Below, in pieces: positions 23,689 to 34,681 of a DNA stretch of 55,938 bases (position 1 is its first letter; each line of letters opens with the position of its first letter). Location: assembly GCA_009801015.1 (NCBI GenBank), contig VHZZ01002894.1, positions 53,060-108,997 of the forward strand, given 5' to 3'. The notes below the pieces were generated by a model, which saw nothing but the letters and a program-made list of their open reading frames with translations, made no database searches and had not been told where the DNA came from. This DNA is from Silene noctiflora. Lineage: Eukaryota > Streptophyta > Magnoliopsida > Caryophyllales > Caryophyllaceae. A program made the position numbers and the translations under genes.

Positions 23689-24005
23689 GGGCTTGCTTGG
23701 GATGAAAGTAATTATTAAGGGAGTAATAAAGCTAAAATGAACTAAAAAAATGAAGGGAAGGGATGAGGGTTGGTGATAGAAATGGATGAAAATGAGGAAA
23801 TATAGTGTAATAATCCTCCATTAAGGGAGTAATTGTTACCCACCTCCCTCTCCAAGTAATTATTACCTCCATATAGAGGTAATAGTTCCTCCCCCACCTC
23901 CTCTTTCCACCTCCACAACCACCACTAAGCACCAATCTCCTCACATTTCTTCTTATTTTAGCTTCTATTACCTCCTTAATAATTACTCTCATCCCAAGCA
24001 AGCCC
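23689..24005. mobile_element. Tourist-like MITE, 317 bp
   Basis: TAA stands on both sides (23686-23688 and 24006-24008). The ends start GGGCTTGCTTGGGATG and the inverted match continues for about 40 bp with few differences. The 89-codon frame on the minus strand lies wholly inside this element and is not a gene. Confidence 0.85.
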
Positions 24006-24511
24006 TAAAACGTGATAGACCTTTTCTTTTTCATGGTGTCGACTTGAAGGATCTCGTGTCATCTCCATTAGAAAACTAAAAACAATTTAATAAATAATTC
24101 ATTTGCACGAGTCAGATGTCAAACACTCCCGTTATACAAATACGGAATATCAATTACACTACTCCGTATCAAATATCTTAACTCATAATGCGTGTTAATA
24201 AGTGGCTAATATTCATAATCTGAGTTTAAAACTTTTTAGCATCAAATTTATACCTAAAAGGCTAAAAACACTAATAATTGGAGACCATGCCGTTAGGGAA
24301 AGGGTAAAGCAGGTGGCCACAACTTTGGTGTCGGAGATATTTGGTACTGCCGTCTTTATATAAGTAGTACTTCGTACTATATCAACTCGTTTTGCGGCCC
24401 CAACTTAAAATTAGTAAAAACACAACCCTTTTCCAAATTAGTTGAACAGTACGAAACTATCCGTCTTAATCTTAAAACGTGTTAAATACATATCACTTGT
24501 ATATTAAAATA

Positions 24512-24669
24512 TACTCCCTCCTAGTCTTTATATTGGTTCCTTTCTTTTGGACACCAAAATTAATGAATTAAATTTGGACCACACAAAACTTACCAAAAAA
24601 GAAAGGGGAACAACACTAAACTATCACCGAAAAGGAAACATGAACCAACAAAGAGACTAGGAGGGAGTA
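24512..24669. mobile_element. Stowaway MITE, 158 bp
   Basis: It is bounded by TA; the left end CTCCCTCCTAGTCTTTAT is mirrored at the right end by 'gagactaggagggag'. The interior 'ggttcctttc' and 'gaaaggaaac' words also pair, so it folds as one hairpin. Confidence 0.8.
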
Positions 24670-25154
24670 TAATTAAGGAAGACTAATATATATATTTGTC
24701 TTATATATACAAGTAATATAATATTTGACTTGTTTTAAGCTTAAGACGGATAATATTATCTTAAATGAGAATTCGCGTTAGTGGAAACGCGTAGGGAGGG
24801 CACAACAGGTGTCGATCCAAAGGGCAAGTCAATGAAGCAGTTGAAAAGGCAACGTTTTACGTCGGCTTGTTTCACTGATAATAACACTTAGTTTTGTCGT
24901 CTAATAACTCTATAAAATATTACTCAGAAATCATAATTCATATCATATGAATATCAGAATATTAACCATCTCACGCGGGAAGACTATTTAATTAGCCTCC
25001 TTTATTTTAGTCCTTTTCATATGCCGACACTTTTTCATTCTTCCCCACCGCTTCTTCCACTCATTTGCCATTCCAGTATTGGAAGAGTAATTCTTATTAA
25101 CTTTTACACAAGTAAAACCAAAATAATTACCAAAATAAGAAATGTATAAAGACA

Positions 25155-25360
25155 TACTCCCTCGGTTTCATTCAATTGTTATCTATTCATTTTTACACAA
25201 AAATCAATGCAGGTGAAACAAACTAATAAAATAAAGGAACAATTGTCACCTGCATACACTAACCACTTGTTCAATACTTGCCCAAAATAGAAATAGATAA
25301 CAAATAAATGATACACCTCAAAATGAAAATAGATAACAATTCACCGGGACGGAGGAAGTA
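25155..25360. mobile_element. Stowaway MITE, 206 bp
   Basis: It is bounded by TA, with CTCCCTCGGTTTCATTCAAT at the left and an inverse ending 'gggacggaggaag' at the right. 'gttatctattc' and 'gatagataac'-type words extend the pairing inward. Confidence 0.7.
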
Positions 25361-25724
25361 ATTAAGTGACAGAAAATTAATTATTTCAACTCACATTAAA
25401 TTTTCAATAAGTTGGGTTAACTTTTTATTATAGTCACTTCTTTCTTTAGTATCTTTCAAAATATATGACTAAATATATTGAAATGTATACTCATATTAAA
25501 GCTCTAATCGTAAAAAAATTTATGGTGTAATTTTTATAATTTTCTAACCAATATATTGTTGTATAAATTGAATTCAAAGGTTCGCCTCGTAAAATGAAAA
25601 CGTCAATTATTTAAGAACAAAGGAAGTATTCATTTGAGACAATTAACTTTTCATGAACAATGAATTCCATTTTTTTTTTGGCGGAAAGGAGTAGAATAAA
25701 GTTAAACCGAATGAAACTCAATAA

Positions 25725-25915
25725 GGCCTTAGTTTTTTCGGCTGATAGGAGCTGAACTGAATTGAATGGATTTGGGTTACACTAAATTGAACGGAGCTGA
25801 ATTGAATGATGCTGAAATAAGAGTTATTTGTGAAGAGATAATCTGAACTGAACCGAACCGAATGTTTCTAAATGGTCCTAAAATGAGTTGAAATTAAGTA
25901 AAAAAGAATACGGCC
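25725..25915. mobile_element. Tourist-like MITE, 'ctgaattgaa'-rich family, copy 2
   Basis: TAA flanks both ends (25722-25724 and 25916-25918). The termini begin GGCC followed by a T-rich run and pair as inverted repeats. The interior consists of 'gaactgaattgaatgg' words as in the copy at 1811-2128. A further stretch of the same words to about 26095 may be a second, partial copy. Confidence 0.65.
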
Positions 25916-26841
25916 TAAGAATTAACTGAGCTAAATGAAATTGAGCTAAACTGAATGGAGTTGAAGTAAAGTTAATTTGAGTAGAGTTGGGCTGAACTAA
26001 GCTGCGTTGATCTGCATGGAGATGAGCTGATCAAATTGAATGAAATTGAGTTGAAGTGAAATAGATTGGAATTAAATTAGAAAGAACATAGTCTAACTTG
26101 TTCTTATAAGCCATATTATACTTGAACATGTTACAATTACAAATGTTTTATAAATCATCATCTAAAGTTAATTATTATTCAAGAACCATAAATTAGGGGT
26201 TCTCATAAATTCACGGAGGGTATGAACTAGGCCACGGACATTCTAAATCATACCCCTCTAAAATACTTTGTGAACCCCATGCAAAAAAAAGTTGCAGTAC
26301 ATAAAAAGGGGTGTTCTTGGTATATTGATCATACTTTCTTTCCCGTGGATTAGGAATTAGTGGCCAGATTTTAACAAATCAAACTATACAAATTTCAAGC
26401 AACATAATAAATTAACATCTAGTCTTTCTTAAAATAGCTAGAGATATCCGTCTACGTTTAAACCGAGTCAAATATCTTACTACATGAATATATAGATCCT
26501 TTATTACTTGATATGTTTTAAACTTAAAATAGATATATCCATTTTAAACGAGAATTTGTAATAGATTAATTTGATTACAATTATGTATTACTCGGTATCT
26601 AAAACGGTCCACGAAATACAAAAGGAGTAATCAACGGATGAGATATGGTTTACCAAAATAAATGCAGTTGACGGCTATTACCAAACACCATTTCCGGACA
26701 CGTACTCGTACAATCCTCCATCTACATCGTCCCAACCTTCCTTTTCCGCATTTATTTCCCTTTTTTTAAACAAGGGCGGCTTCCCTTAAAAGTCCCAGTC
26801 AAATTCCATGCTGATTGTACCCTTCCGTCCTTCCTCTTTCT

Positions 26842-26870
26842 GTCTCCTCCTCCTCCTCCTCCTATATATT
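26842..26870 (+). promoter_or_regulatory. CT-rich tract and TATA box of second ERF gene
   Basis: A (TCC)n microsatellite runs straight into TATATATT at 26863-26870, about 105 bp before the ATG of the ERF gene. The position suits a plant core promoter. Confidence 0.55.
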
Positions 26871-26974
26871 CATTCTCCCTACTTCCTACCTTACCACACC
26901 ATCACATTACATACAAATTCCGTAAAATTACGTCTGGTGACGTTATCTCATTTTCCTTACGTATAATTATATAA

Positions 26975-27571
26975 ATGGCACCTCAAATAACCTGCAACGT
27001 ACGGGGTACGGGTTTAAAACTCGGGAATAATAATAATAATAATAACGTAAATAATGAAATACGTTACAGGGGAGTAAGGAAGCGTCCGTGGGGTCGGTAC
27101 GCAGCTGAGATTCGAGACCCGACTAAAAAAAGTCGGGTCTGGCTCGGTACGTTCGACACAGCTGAACAAGCTGCGCGTGCGTATGATGCTGCTGCACGAG
27201 GGTTTCGTGGCTCTAAAGCCAAAACTAACTTCCCTCCTATCGTGGCGCAAACGAGAAGCCCTAGCCAAAGTAGTACGGTTGAATCATCAAGCCGTGAGGT
27301 CCACGCGCCTAACATGCAGCAACAGTTGTATTATTTTGACGCGTTAGCGCGGCAACAACAGTATTATATGGGGTTACAGCGCGTGACTGAGGCGCGTGAG
27401 GTTAACGCGCATGTGGGTTTTGGTGGTGGTGGTAGTGGTGAAGCTCATAGTGATTCGGGCTCGTCTTCCGTCATCGATTTGAATATGAATATGGATATTA
27501 ATTCTGTTGGACGATCAGGATGTTTCGCGATTGATCTTAACAAACCTCCGCCATCGGATGATTTGGCTTGA
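26975..27571 (+). CDS. ERF transcriptional repressor with two EAR-like motifs (198 aa)
   Basis: This is a nuclear AP2/ERF protein predicted to bind GCC-box promoters and recruit co-repressors. The ATG at 26975 is the only in-frame Met before the domain. Residues 18-24 are a run of seven Asn. The AP2/ERF domain spans 30-87, opening [20 protein letters not shown] and ending KAKTNFP, with the Ala and Asp typical of ERFs. The middle is Gln/Tyr-rich (114-131), with a Gly run near 148-153. The C-terminal part carries VIDLNMNMD at 166-174 and [12 protein letters not shown] at 185-196, both of the DLNxxP EAR type. The layout matches group VIII class II ERFs, like the gene at 14399, but outside the AP2 domain the two are quite different, so they look like old paralogs and not a recent duplication. 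It is intronless. AATAAA at 27892-27897 may serve polyadenylation. Confidence 0.95.
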   Translation: MAPQITCNVRGTGLKLGNNNNNNNVNNEIRYRGVRKRPWGRYAAEIRDPTKKSRVWLGTFDTAEQAARAYDAAARGFRGSKAKTNFPPIVAQTRSPSQSSTVESSSREVHAPNMQQQLYYFDALARQQQYYMGLQRVTEAREVNAHVGFGGGGSGEAHSDSGSSSVIDLNMNMDINSVGRSGCFAIDLNKPPPSDDLA

Positions 27572-28452
27572 TTATTGTTTTTTTGCATTCGAAGAGTGTT
27601 TGTTTGATGATCATGTGCCGGAATTTACGACAGGATAACTGAAAATTTAGGTAAAAAGTTACGAGGAAATATACTCGGTCACTCGTTATTGGAAGCCCTC
27701 TATAATATATTAGCAACTTAATTTTTTTAGAGGCTTTTTTAATACTTAGATTTCATTTCCGATTCATAGTATAATCATCGAGTTTACATTTCGTAGAACT
27801 TGGTTCGATGTATTTTAATGTAATTTAGACTATAACCCGTAACTAAATTTAGTCGAGATAAAATCAATGTCAAGTTTTCCGTCATTTTTTCAATAAAGAT
27901 GATAGAAGTATAATAAAAGTTGTATTTTTTTTAGTTCTCTGTTTACTTGTTTTTCAATGATTTGTTTACTTTTCTTACGTTATCGTTCAATAATATATTA
28001 AGTGTTTTCAATAATATATTTTATTTTTTAACATTAATTTGAAAAAACTCAATGAACACCCCTGATTCTATATTGTTCTTGTTGGTTTTTTACGAAACCC
28101 AAATAGAAGAATTGAACATTATAATGCAATAGGCCTTAATTCCAAGATCAAAGTAGCCCAACACATGTAAAACATCCAAGAGCAGTACCACAATCGCAAG
28201 AAATAATATACACTGATACTAATTATAACATAAACCCGTTAGTACTTTATTGTATTACAATATGAGCAAATAATTAGTTGTCGGGTTACTAATTTGACTA
28301 AATAAGAGATGAAAATATAGGTTAAAAACGAGTAAAGATTGTATTATCAACATGTCAGCGATCAAATTACCTATCAAGATATGTTTAATATAGAAAGGTA
28401 AAAAAAAAATGAATAGGCTAGGTAAACAAATGACCCGAATGAGCGTATATAT
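27572..28452. other. 3' flank of second ERF, gene-free
   Basis: The first 250-330 bp is probably 3' untranslated region. The rest is AT-rich without coding signs; the 76-codon minus-strand frame is compositional. Confidence 0.45.
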
Positions 28453-28676
28453 TAATAGGAAATAAATATAATAGTTGAGGCTCAACCATTACGTTAAGGT
28501 TTTGGCCGAGATGGTTAATCTATTATGGTGTCAGAGGTTTCAAATCCTGTCAGCCTCCAATAACTCACGAAATGGAATTTCAGCACATGGTATGGGGGAG
28601 TTTGTACACTAACCACTCTTCGAGCTCAATGGGCACTCGAGTGAGAGGGCGTAATAGGAAATAAATATAATAGTTG
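28453..28676 (+). mobile_element. tRNA-like SINE candidate between 25-bp direct repeats
   Basis: An exact 25-bp repeat starting TAATAGGAAATAAATATAAT lies at 28453-28477 and 28652-28676. The 174 bp between them contains a box-A-like word (TGGCCGAGATGG, about 28503) and a box-B-like word (GGTTTCAAATCC, about 28537). This fits a SINE with a long target duplication. However, no A-tail is seen, and weak similarity continues about 20 bp beyond both repeats, so a local duplication is also possible. Confidence 0.5.
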
Positions 28677-29190
28677 GACCTCAATTATCACTTTAGATGA
28701 GACAAGAGTTTGTCATTCCCTAAACATTTTGCTCTTCGTCTTATCTATCAATTTAACTTTTATTATTATTTAAGACCGATATATCTATTCTAAACAAGAA
28801 TTTGTGAAGTATTGGAGAAAAACTATATAAATACCAACAGTTCGATAATAACTCGAACATGCGTTGCACCAATACTAACTAGCCTGCTTAGTCAAATGCA
28901 ATAAGGCCGATTATGATTTGATGATAAAAGAGAGAAATGTCAGAATACAATTAAAAAAAAAAAAAATTGTAACGAGTAAATCTTTCTTAGAAATCGTATT
29001 ATCGTCTTAAGATGAAAACGGATTAAATATGCTTCCCACTTGTACAAATAAAAAAACCCTTTTGTTATCCCTATTACCTAGACATCCCTGTTCTGTCGCA
29101 TATATTATATTTGACCGGTTTTAAGTGCAAGATAGATACTGCCGTTTTAAACAAAAATGTGTGAAAAATAATTGTTGGCATTACAAGCTA
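28677..29190. other. Gene-free stretch
   Basis: AT-rich, with 'gtcttaagatgaaaacgg'-type fragments of the hairpin MITE family near 28990-29130. No gene is recognised. Confidence 0.4.
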
Positions 29191-29194
29191 GGGC

Positions 29195-29201
29195 TATAAA
29201 A
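29195..29201 (+). promoter_or_regulatory. TATA box of the cysteine-rich peptide gene
   Basis: TATAAAA stands 68 bp upstream of the ATG at 29269. With a start site about 30 bp downstream, the two ATGs at 29201 and 29213 would lie outside the transcript. Confidence 0.55.
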
Positions 29202-29268
29202 TGGTGTTAAACATGGCTTATACAACATATAAACAATCATCAATTAGATTAAGAAAAAAATTGTTAAT

Positions 29269-29520
29269 ATGGAGATGAAAAAAGATAAGGTGGTTATTAG
29301 TATGGTGGCGTTATTGATGATGGTGGTGTTAGCCACCACACTTGAACCCGTTAACGCTGCCCGCGATCTTAAACCCCTTTCAAACTTAATGCTCGATGAT
29401 GGCTTCATCCAATTCATTCCCTGCAAGGAGGTTAATGAGCCTTGTTTGATGGATGAACAGTGTTGCCTGGGTTATATGTGCAAGGCAGTTTATGGTTTCG
29501 GAGACGTATGCGTCTCCTGA
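29269..29520 (+). CDS. Small secreted six-cysteine (knottin-like) peptide, 83 aa
   Basis: Residues 1-30 form a signal peptide: a basic start (MEMKKDK), a hydrophobic core (residues 9-23) and a likely cleavage after VNA. The mature part is acidic and carries six cysteines, at residues 52, 59, 65, 66, 71 and 81. The spacing C-x6-C-x5-CC-x4-C-x9-C is the inhibitor-cystine-knot pattern, with expected pairing 1-4, 2-5, 3-6. Such plant peptides are secreted to the apoplast and include antimicrobial and inhibitor types, but function cannot be read from the scaffold. An alternative start at the second Met (residue 3) would not alter the mature peptide. A TATA box is at 29195. Its 3' region (29640-29760) contains a hairpin-MITE fragment, and T-rich, transcript-like sequence with AATAAA at 29922 follows, so the 3' untranslated region may be long. 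Confidence 0.75.
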   Translation: MEMKKDKVVISMVALLMMVVLATTLEPVNAARDLKPLSNLMLDDGFIQFIPCKEVNEPCLMDEQCCLGYMCKAVYGFGDVCVS

Positions 29521-30488
29521 CCGAGTTTTCATTTGGAGTTGTTGATCGATCTATGCAAAGCCAGAATTATTGACGAAGAATTACTCGCTATTATGTTCTT
29601 TGCTTTAATTTATCCCGTATTATGAGTAGGTAATGCTGAAGACCAGCTGTCTTAACTTAACACGTCTCACAACTTCTTTCATTTTCACCTCTCTTATAAT
29701 TCATTGTTAGAGTCGTCATAAGTTAATTAAAACGGTCTTAAATAATAATTGGTACCATATCTATATGTGGGTCTTATGCTCTTTTTTTTTGTTGCCCTAA
29801 GCTACTTTTCTTGGGTATTTCGTATTTCGATTTGTGTCCTGTTATTATCTTCTTGTGTCTGTAATGGAATGAAACTGTGTTTTTACGAAGGACAGTTTTT
29901 GGGTGTTCAATTCAACCTGTCAATAAATTTGCAATTAGGTAACGTAGAACAATCTCATGAATAGGACTGTAATGGATCCCGGACTCTACCTAGATCCGGG
30001 AGGCTAGACCCGACCAGATGGGTAGGGTCTAGGTGATTGCCCCATTCGCCCACCAGTTGCCATCACAGGCTGCCCAGAAAGGGTTAGCTATCTTTTGATG
30101 AATTTTACTCCTTAAAATGATGCTAGAATAAGCATTAATTGATTTATGATACAAAATATTTTTTGATCTAATTTACAGATGAAAAATAATTTAACCAAGA
30201 TTTTGACCTATTTTTTTAATAATGCAATGAAGAAGAAAGAACATAATACAGGAAACGAAACTAAAACCAGACGATACTTAATCATGAATATATGGAAAAG
30301 AAGAAGTAGAATTCATAGACTCGCAAATGAAACATACGCAAATCAGCGATTGAAACGAACAATACAAATTAAACTCTCAGAAATTGACCCATCAACGAGT
30401 AATTCATCTCTCTTTTAACTGTCAAAAGGTTATTCCCATCAGTTTATCAAAGTAACATTAGAGTAACTTAATCCTGCAAAATTCAATC
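29521..30488. other. Interval between peptide gene and PPR gene
   Basis: It probably contains the 3' ends of both flanking convergent genes. A short GC-richer block at about 29975-30080 includes an 8-bp inverted pair, CTAGACCC / GGGTCTAG, near 30004-30032, that could form a hairpin. The frames at 29749 and 30179 lack coding character. Confidence 0.45.
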
Positions 30489-33474
30489 TCACCAGTAATC
30501 TCTGCAAGAACAAGAACCATCCTTGAAATGATGATACCTATTCGTATCTCTTACAATAATCTCTCTCGAAACAATCTTACATATGAACTTGAATGCAGTA
30601 TGACAATCTACACAAATCCGCAAATTCTTCTTTATCATAATGGGAGCTCCTGCAGGAGTTGCTATTAATGCAAATGCAACTGCAAGTTTTTCACTGTGAC
30701 GAAGAAGTAACTCTTCCTTTTCACTGCGGTCAATGTCATGGAGATCGATCTCCAATGCGGGAACATATCCTTCTTTCACCATTAGATCTTTTAGCTCGTA
30801 TAATTTAGCATATATTTCCTTGCTTCTCGGATGACTGTTATCTGACACGATAAATGTGTGCACCCTGTCTTTCACCTCGATCCAGCTCATACCCGGCTCT
30901 TTCTTTACCTTGTTTTCTTTCATTAGTCTCCTCATTTCCGTCACATTTTCCCACATTCCAGCTGATGCATATAGGTTGGCGAGCAGAACATGGGTACCTG
31001 TTACAAAATAGAATATCATGAGTGATATGATGATATATGATAAAATACGATTAGAAGATAAGCACAAGGAAATGAATATTTAGGCTTAGTTTACTCGTTA
31101 GTGATGCCTTAATTTGAAGGGGAAAAACCATCTCTGCTACATGCTGTCTTAAATTCTTAACCATACCTGACTTCTCCGGCTCCAGGGTGAAAAGCATCTC
31201 TGCTGCACGTTGTCCTAGCTCCACGTTCTTATGGGTTTTCGCTGCTCCAAGTAGAGATCCCCAAATTGCTCCGTTTGCTTCATAGGGCATTTCATTCACA
31301 AGCTTTAATGCTTCCTCTAATTTCCCAGCTCGAGCAAAAATATCGATCATACAAGCATAATGTTCTTGGGTAGGTTTTATGCCATATAGAGTTTCCATTG
31401 TTTGGAAATAATGTTTCGCTTCATCAACCAGACCTGCATGACTGCAAGCACAAAGGACACTAACTAGAGTAACATGATTCGGATGAACACCATCCAAAAG
31501 CATCTTATCGAATAATTCAAGAGCTTCTTTCCCATGCCCATGGTTAGCAAGACCTCCAATCATAGCCGACCAGGAAATTATCCCTTTCTCCCTTAACCGA
31601 GAAAAGGAAAGGGTTGCGTCATTTAGACTTCCACATTTGGCATACATGTTCACTAGAGAATTCCCAGCAAATGTATTGGAGGTGTACCCTAGTTTCAAAA
31701 TGTGAACATGGATCTGTTTACCTAATTCATAAGCCGACAAACTTACACAAGCACTCAAGACAGCACTACAAGCATAAGGATCTGGTAAAAGCTCCATCCC
31801 TAGCATTTTCCGAAAGAGCTTCAAAGCTTCCTCACCTTGTCCATGGTGAGAGTAAGCTGTGATCATAGAAGTATAAGATGCCAAATCTCTAATTCTGGAT
31901 TCGTTAAATATTTTAGCTGTTTCTTTTATTTTGTCACTCTTGCCATACAAGTCTACAAGGCTATTTATCACATAATCGTCAGACTCCAGACCTGATTTCA
32001 CTGAGATTGCGTGAATTTGTGAACCAACTTCGGTATCCTGCAAGCTACTTAAGGATTTAAGAATTGTTGATAAGGTAGTCTTGTTAAAACCTACCCCGTT
32101 GTTGTACATTTCACAAAATGTGCTTACAGCCATATTGTCTTTACCATTTAGCGAGTACCCTGAGATCATTGCATTCCATGCAATGAGGTCCTTTTGCGAC
32201 ATTGTTTTGAAAACAATCTCAGCATCTTCCATCAAACCACATTTGGAGTACATATCAAGCAAGCCAACGCCGATAAAAAGATCTGCATTTACGTCTTTCT
32301 TCATCAGAATCGAATGGAGCTGTCTGCCTAGCTCTTTCATCCCCGATCCTGCACATGCTTTAAGTGCGCTTGATAAAGTGAACATATTTGGATACACTCC
32401 TGAATTATTCATCTTACAAAACAATTCCAAGGCCAAATCATATTCTCCATGAAGCGTAGAACCTGCAATAATGACATTCCAAGAAACAGTATCAGGTTCC
32501 AATATATTCTCAAACGCAACTCGGGCGTCCTCCATCTCACCTACTTTTGCGTACATGTCAACAAGTGCATTGATTGAGAATTGATCCTCTTGATGTCCAA
32601 GCTTAATTAGGTACCCGTGAATTTTTCTTCCCATATTACCATCCCCTCTTCCTGCACAAGCAGTCAACATACTTGAAAGACTAAACTCATTCGGTTTCAT
32701 ATTAGTCGAAACCATTTCACGAAACAAACAAATTGCCTCCCCAAAAAAATTCCCTTTCAAATAACAAGAAAACAAAGCATTCCACGAAACAACACCCCTT
32801 TCCGGAATTGCATCAAATAATCTCCTAGCATCCCGAAACTCACCACATTTTGCATAAACGACAACCAACGTGTTAGCCACGAAAACATCACTTCCAAATC
32901 CAGTCACCAACACAACCTTATGAATCTGCCTCCCAAACACCAAATCCTCCCTAATCGAACAAGCCTTGAGCACACTCGAGAACGCAAACTCATTACAATT
33001 AATACCCAACAACTGCATTTCCCTAAAAGCCAAAACCGCTTCTTTCGACATCCCATTTTGAACATACCCAGATATGATCGCCGACCAAGAAATCAAATCC
33101 GGTTCAGGACTTTCATCAAGCAGCTTACGTGCATACCCAAAAGCTCGACATTTTGAGTACAAATTAATCAACTGACTCCTAAATCTATCATCGATTAACG
33201 ACCCGGATTTCGTTAATTGACCATGGATTTGCAATCCAAGACCAATGGACTTCGTCTTACAACATTGTGATAAACAATCATTAATCGAAAAACAAGACGA
33301 AAACAAATTACCCTTTTCAGGTAAGTGTAAGAACGAACTAGGTTGATTTTGTTGGGTAAATCTCGGTAAAGTTTGAAAGTTTTTAACAGAGAGAGTGGAA
33401 GGAAAGTATTTGAATGACAGGTAAAACCGTTGGTAAAGAAGCCTGTGGCGGGAAACTAAGCGATGAGTGTTCAT
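30489..33474 (-). CDS. PLS-class PPR protein with C-terminal DYW domain (938 aa, one intron)
   Basis: This is a predicted organelle C-to-U RNA-editing factor. Exon 1 is 33474-31167 and exon 2 is 30997-30489; the 169-bp intron (31166-30998) has GT..AG ends and splits a Gly codon at residue 770. The spliced frame reads LEPEKSG-THVLLANLYASAG, exactly the junction expected in this family. The N-terminus is Arg/Ser/Phe-rich without acidic residues until about residue 54, like a mitochondrial or plastid transit peptide. Tandem PPR motifs ('SWNAMISGY', 'NALVDMYAKCG' types) fill about residues 90-740, followed by E/E+ motifs and the DYW deaminase-like domain: HSE at 870-872, CVDC at 898-901, and the terminal Asp-Tyr-Trp at 936-938. 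Most DYW genes have no intron; without splicing the product would end 37 residues after the donor and lose E/DYW. The ortholog is not named. Confidence 0.9.
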
Positions 33475-34299
33475 GCTCCATTAATGTTAGAAAGTAGCAA
33501 CCGTCAAGGCGGGTGTAACTAGACCTAGCAAAACGGGCCAGACCTAATTAACCCAACCCGATAACGCTAACCTGAGATCAATAATGACCCAAGATTGCAT
33601 AATTCGAATATGACCTGAAACCCAAATTGACTCGATCCGACCCAGGCCCGCTATGAATTTAGAAGAATCCGAAAGCGACACGACCCAAAATGACCCGATC
33701 TAAAACCACCTGTGTCGAAATGACCTAACGCGACTCGAACGACCAGATTAAAGTTGTTTGTGAATTAATCTCTTTATCAATTAAAGTTTGTAAATTGAAA
33801 ATCTAAACACGTTTTATTTAGCCATTCCTATAATTTTTTGTGTCAAATGAGACGTAAGAGCAATTAATTCATATGTTTTTACAATAACATACGAAGTTAA
33901 CATTACTTCCTCTATGTGCTAAATTGTATTTCGTATTTTGATTTCAAAATTCGCCTTACACAGATATAAATAGATTTAGTATATTATTATATTTGTTTTT
34001 GTTCAAATGAGTGGAGTACTACATCATAGGTAAAAATCGAACCTTTAATCTCACAGCTAAAGTAATAGAGCCCTTATCACTTGGGTCAACTTTTATTCAT
34101 AAATACCGAGTACTTTCTGAGTAAGCTTATTTATAGTTTTTGCAATTATTTCATCCATCATATGGATAACTCCTTTATCATTTATTTAGCACGATGTATT
34201 GTCTAGAGGACCACCATTATATAAGCCTCAATTATTTGGGGTTGGTCATATTGTTATGGATAATAATCAACAAGCATTGTCACCATTCTTATTCCGAAA
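33475..34299. other. Upstream flank of the PPR gene, gene-free
   Basis: The first 60 bp should hold the 5' untranslated region. Then comes an 'acccgaccc'-type low-complexity repeat (about 33540-33730). The remainder is AT-rich. Confidence 0.45.
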
Positions 34300-34681
34300 G
34301 CCCTCGCTTTAAAAGAAGGGATTTTAGCAGTTTAATCCTTAGGAATCTCAAAGCTAATTGTGGAGGGTGGTAATTTATGTGTTATTAACTCAACTCGTAG
34401 CACTTGTCAAATTCCTTGGGAAATCTCGAGTATTATCAAGGATGTGAAATTAGACCTTCATTGATTCGATGAAGTGATAATTAAGCATTGCTTCCGTAAA
34501 GCTAATAAGGTTGTTGACTTTATGACTTCTATTGGACGCTCATGTCCAACTCTTTCGAGGTGGGTTTGAGAGTCGGTGGCTTCAATTTACCTCACTCATT
34601 CGAAAGCATGAGATAGGTTGGTTCTATCTCAGAGGATCAATCTAGTTTTCTTATCTTATAAAAAAAAAAAAAAAAAAAAAA
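34300..34681 (+). mobile_element. 5'-truncated LINE (L1-type) with RNase H-like remnant and poly-A tail
   Basis: From 34300 the translation reads ALALKEGILAV, a stop, then SLGISKLIVEGGNLCVIN, later IKHCFRKANKVVDFM and IGRSCPTL. This matches the C-terminal RNase H-like domain of plant L1-type LINEs ('EGDN' and 'R-x-AN-x-xAD-x-xA' signatures). At least three stop codons interrupt it. A 22-bp A-tract (34660-34681) closes the element. No target duplication could be found, so the exact 5' limit is unknown. Confidence 0.75.

Larger units (their letters stand above)
24670..26862. other. Gene-free upstream region of second ERF
   Basis: No gene is recognised. It includes the Stowaway at 25155-25360 and the 'ctgaattgaa' Tourist-like copy at 25725-25915, after which a second run of the same words continues to about 26095. 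'ccgtctacgttt' and 'ttttaaacga' words near 26440-26560 mark a decayed hairpin MITE. The final 150 bp is pyrimidine-rich and leads into the ERF promoter. Confidence 0.45.
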
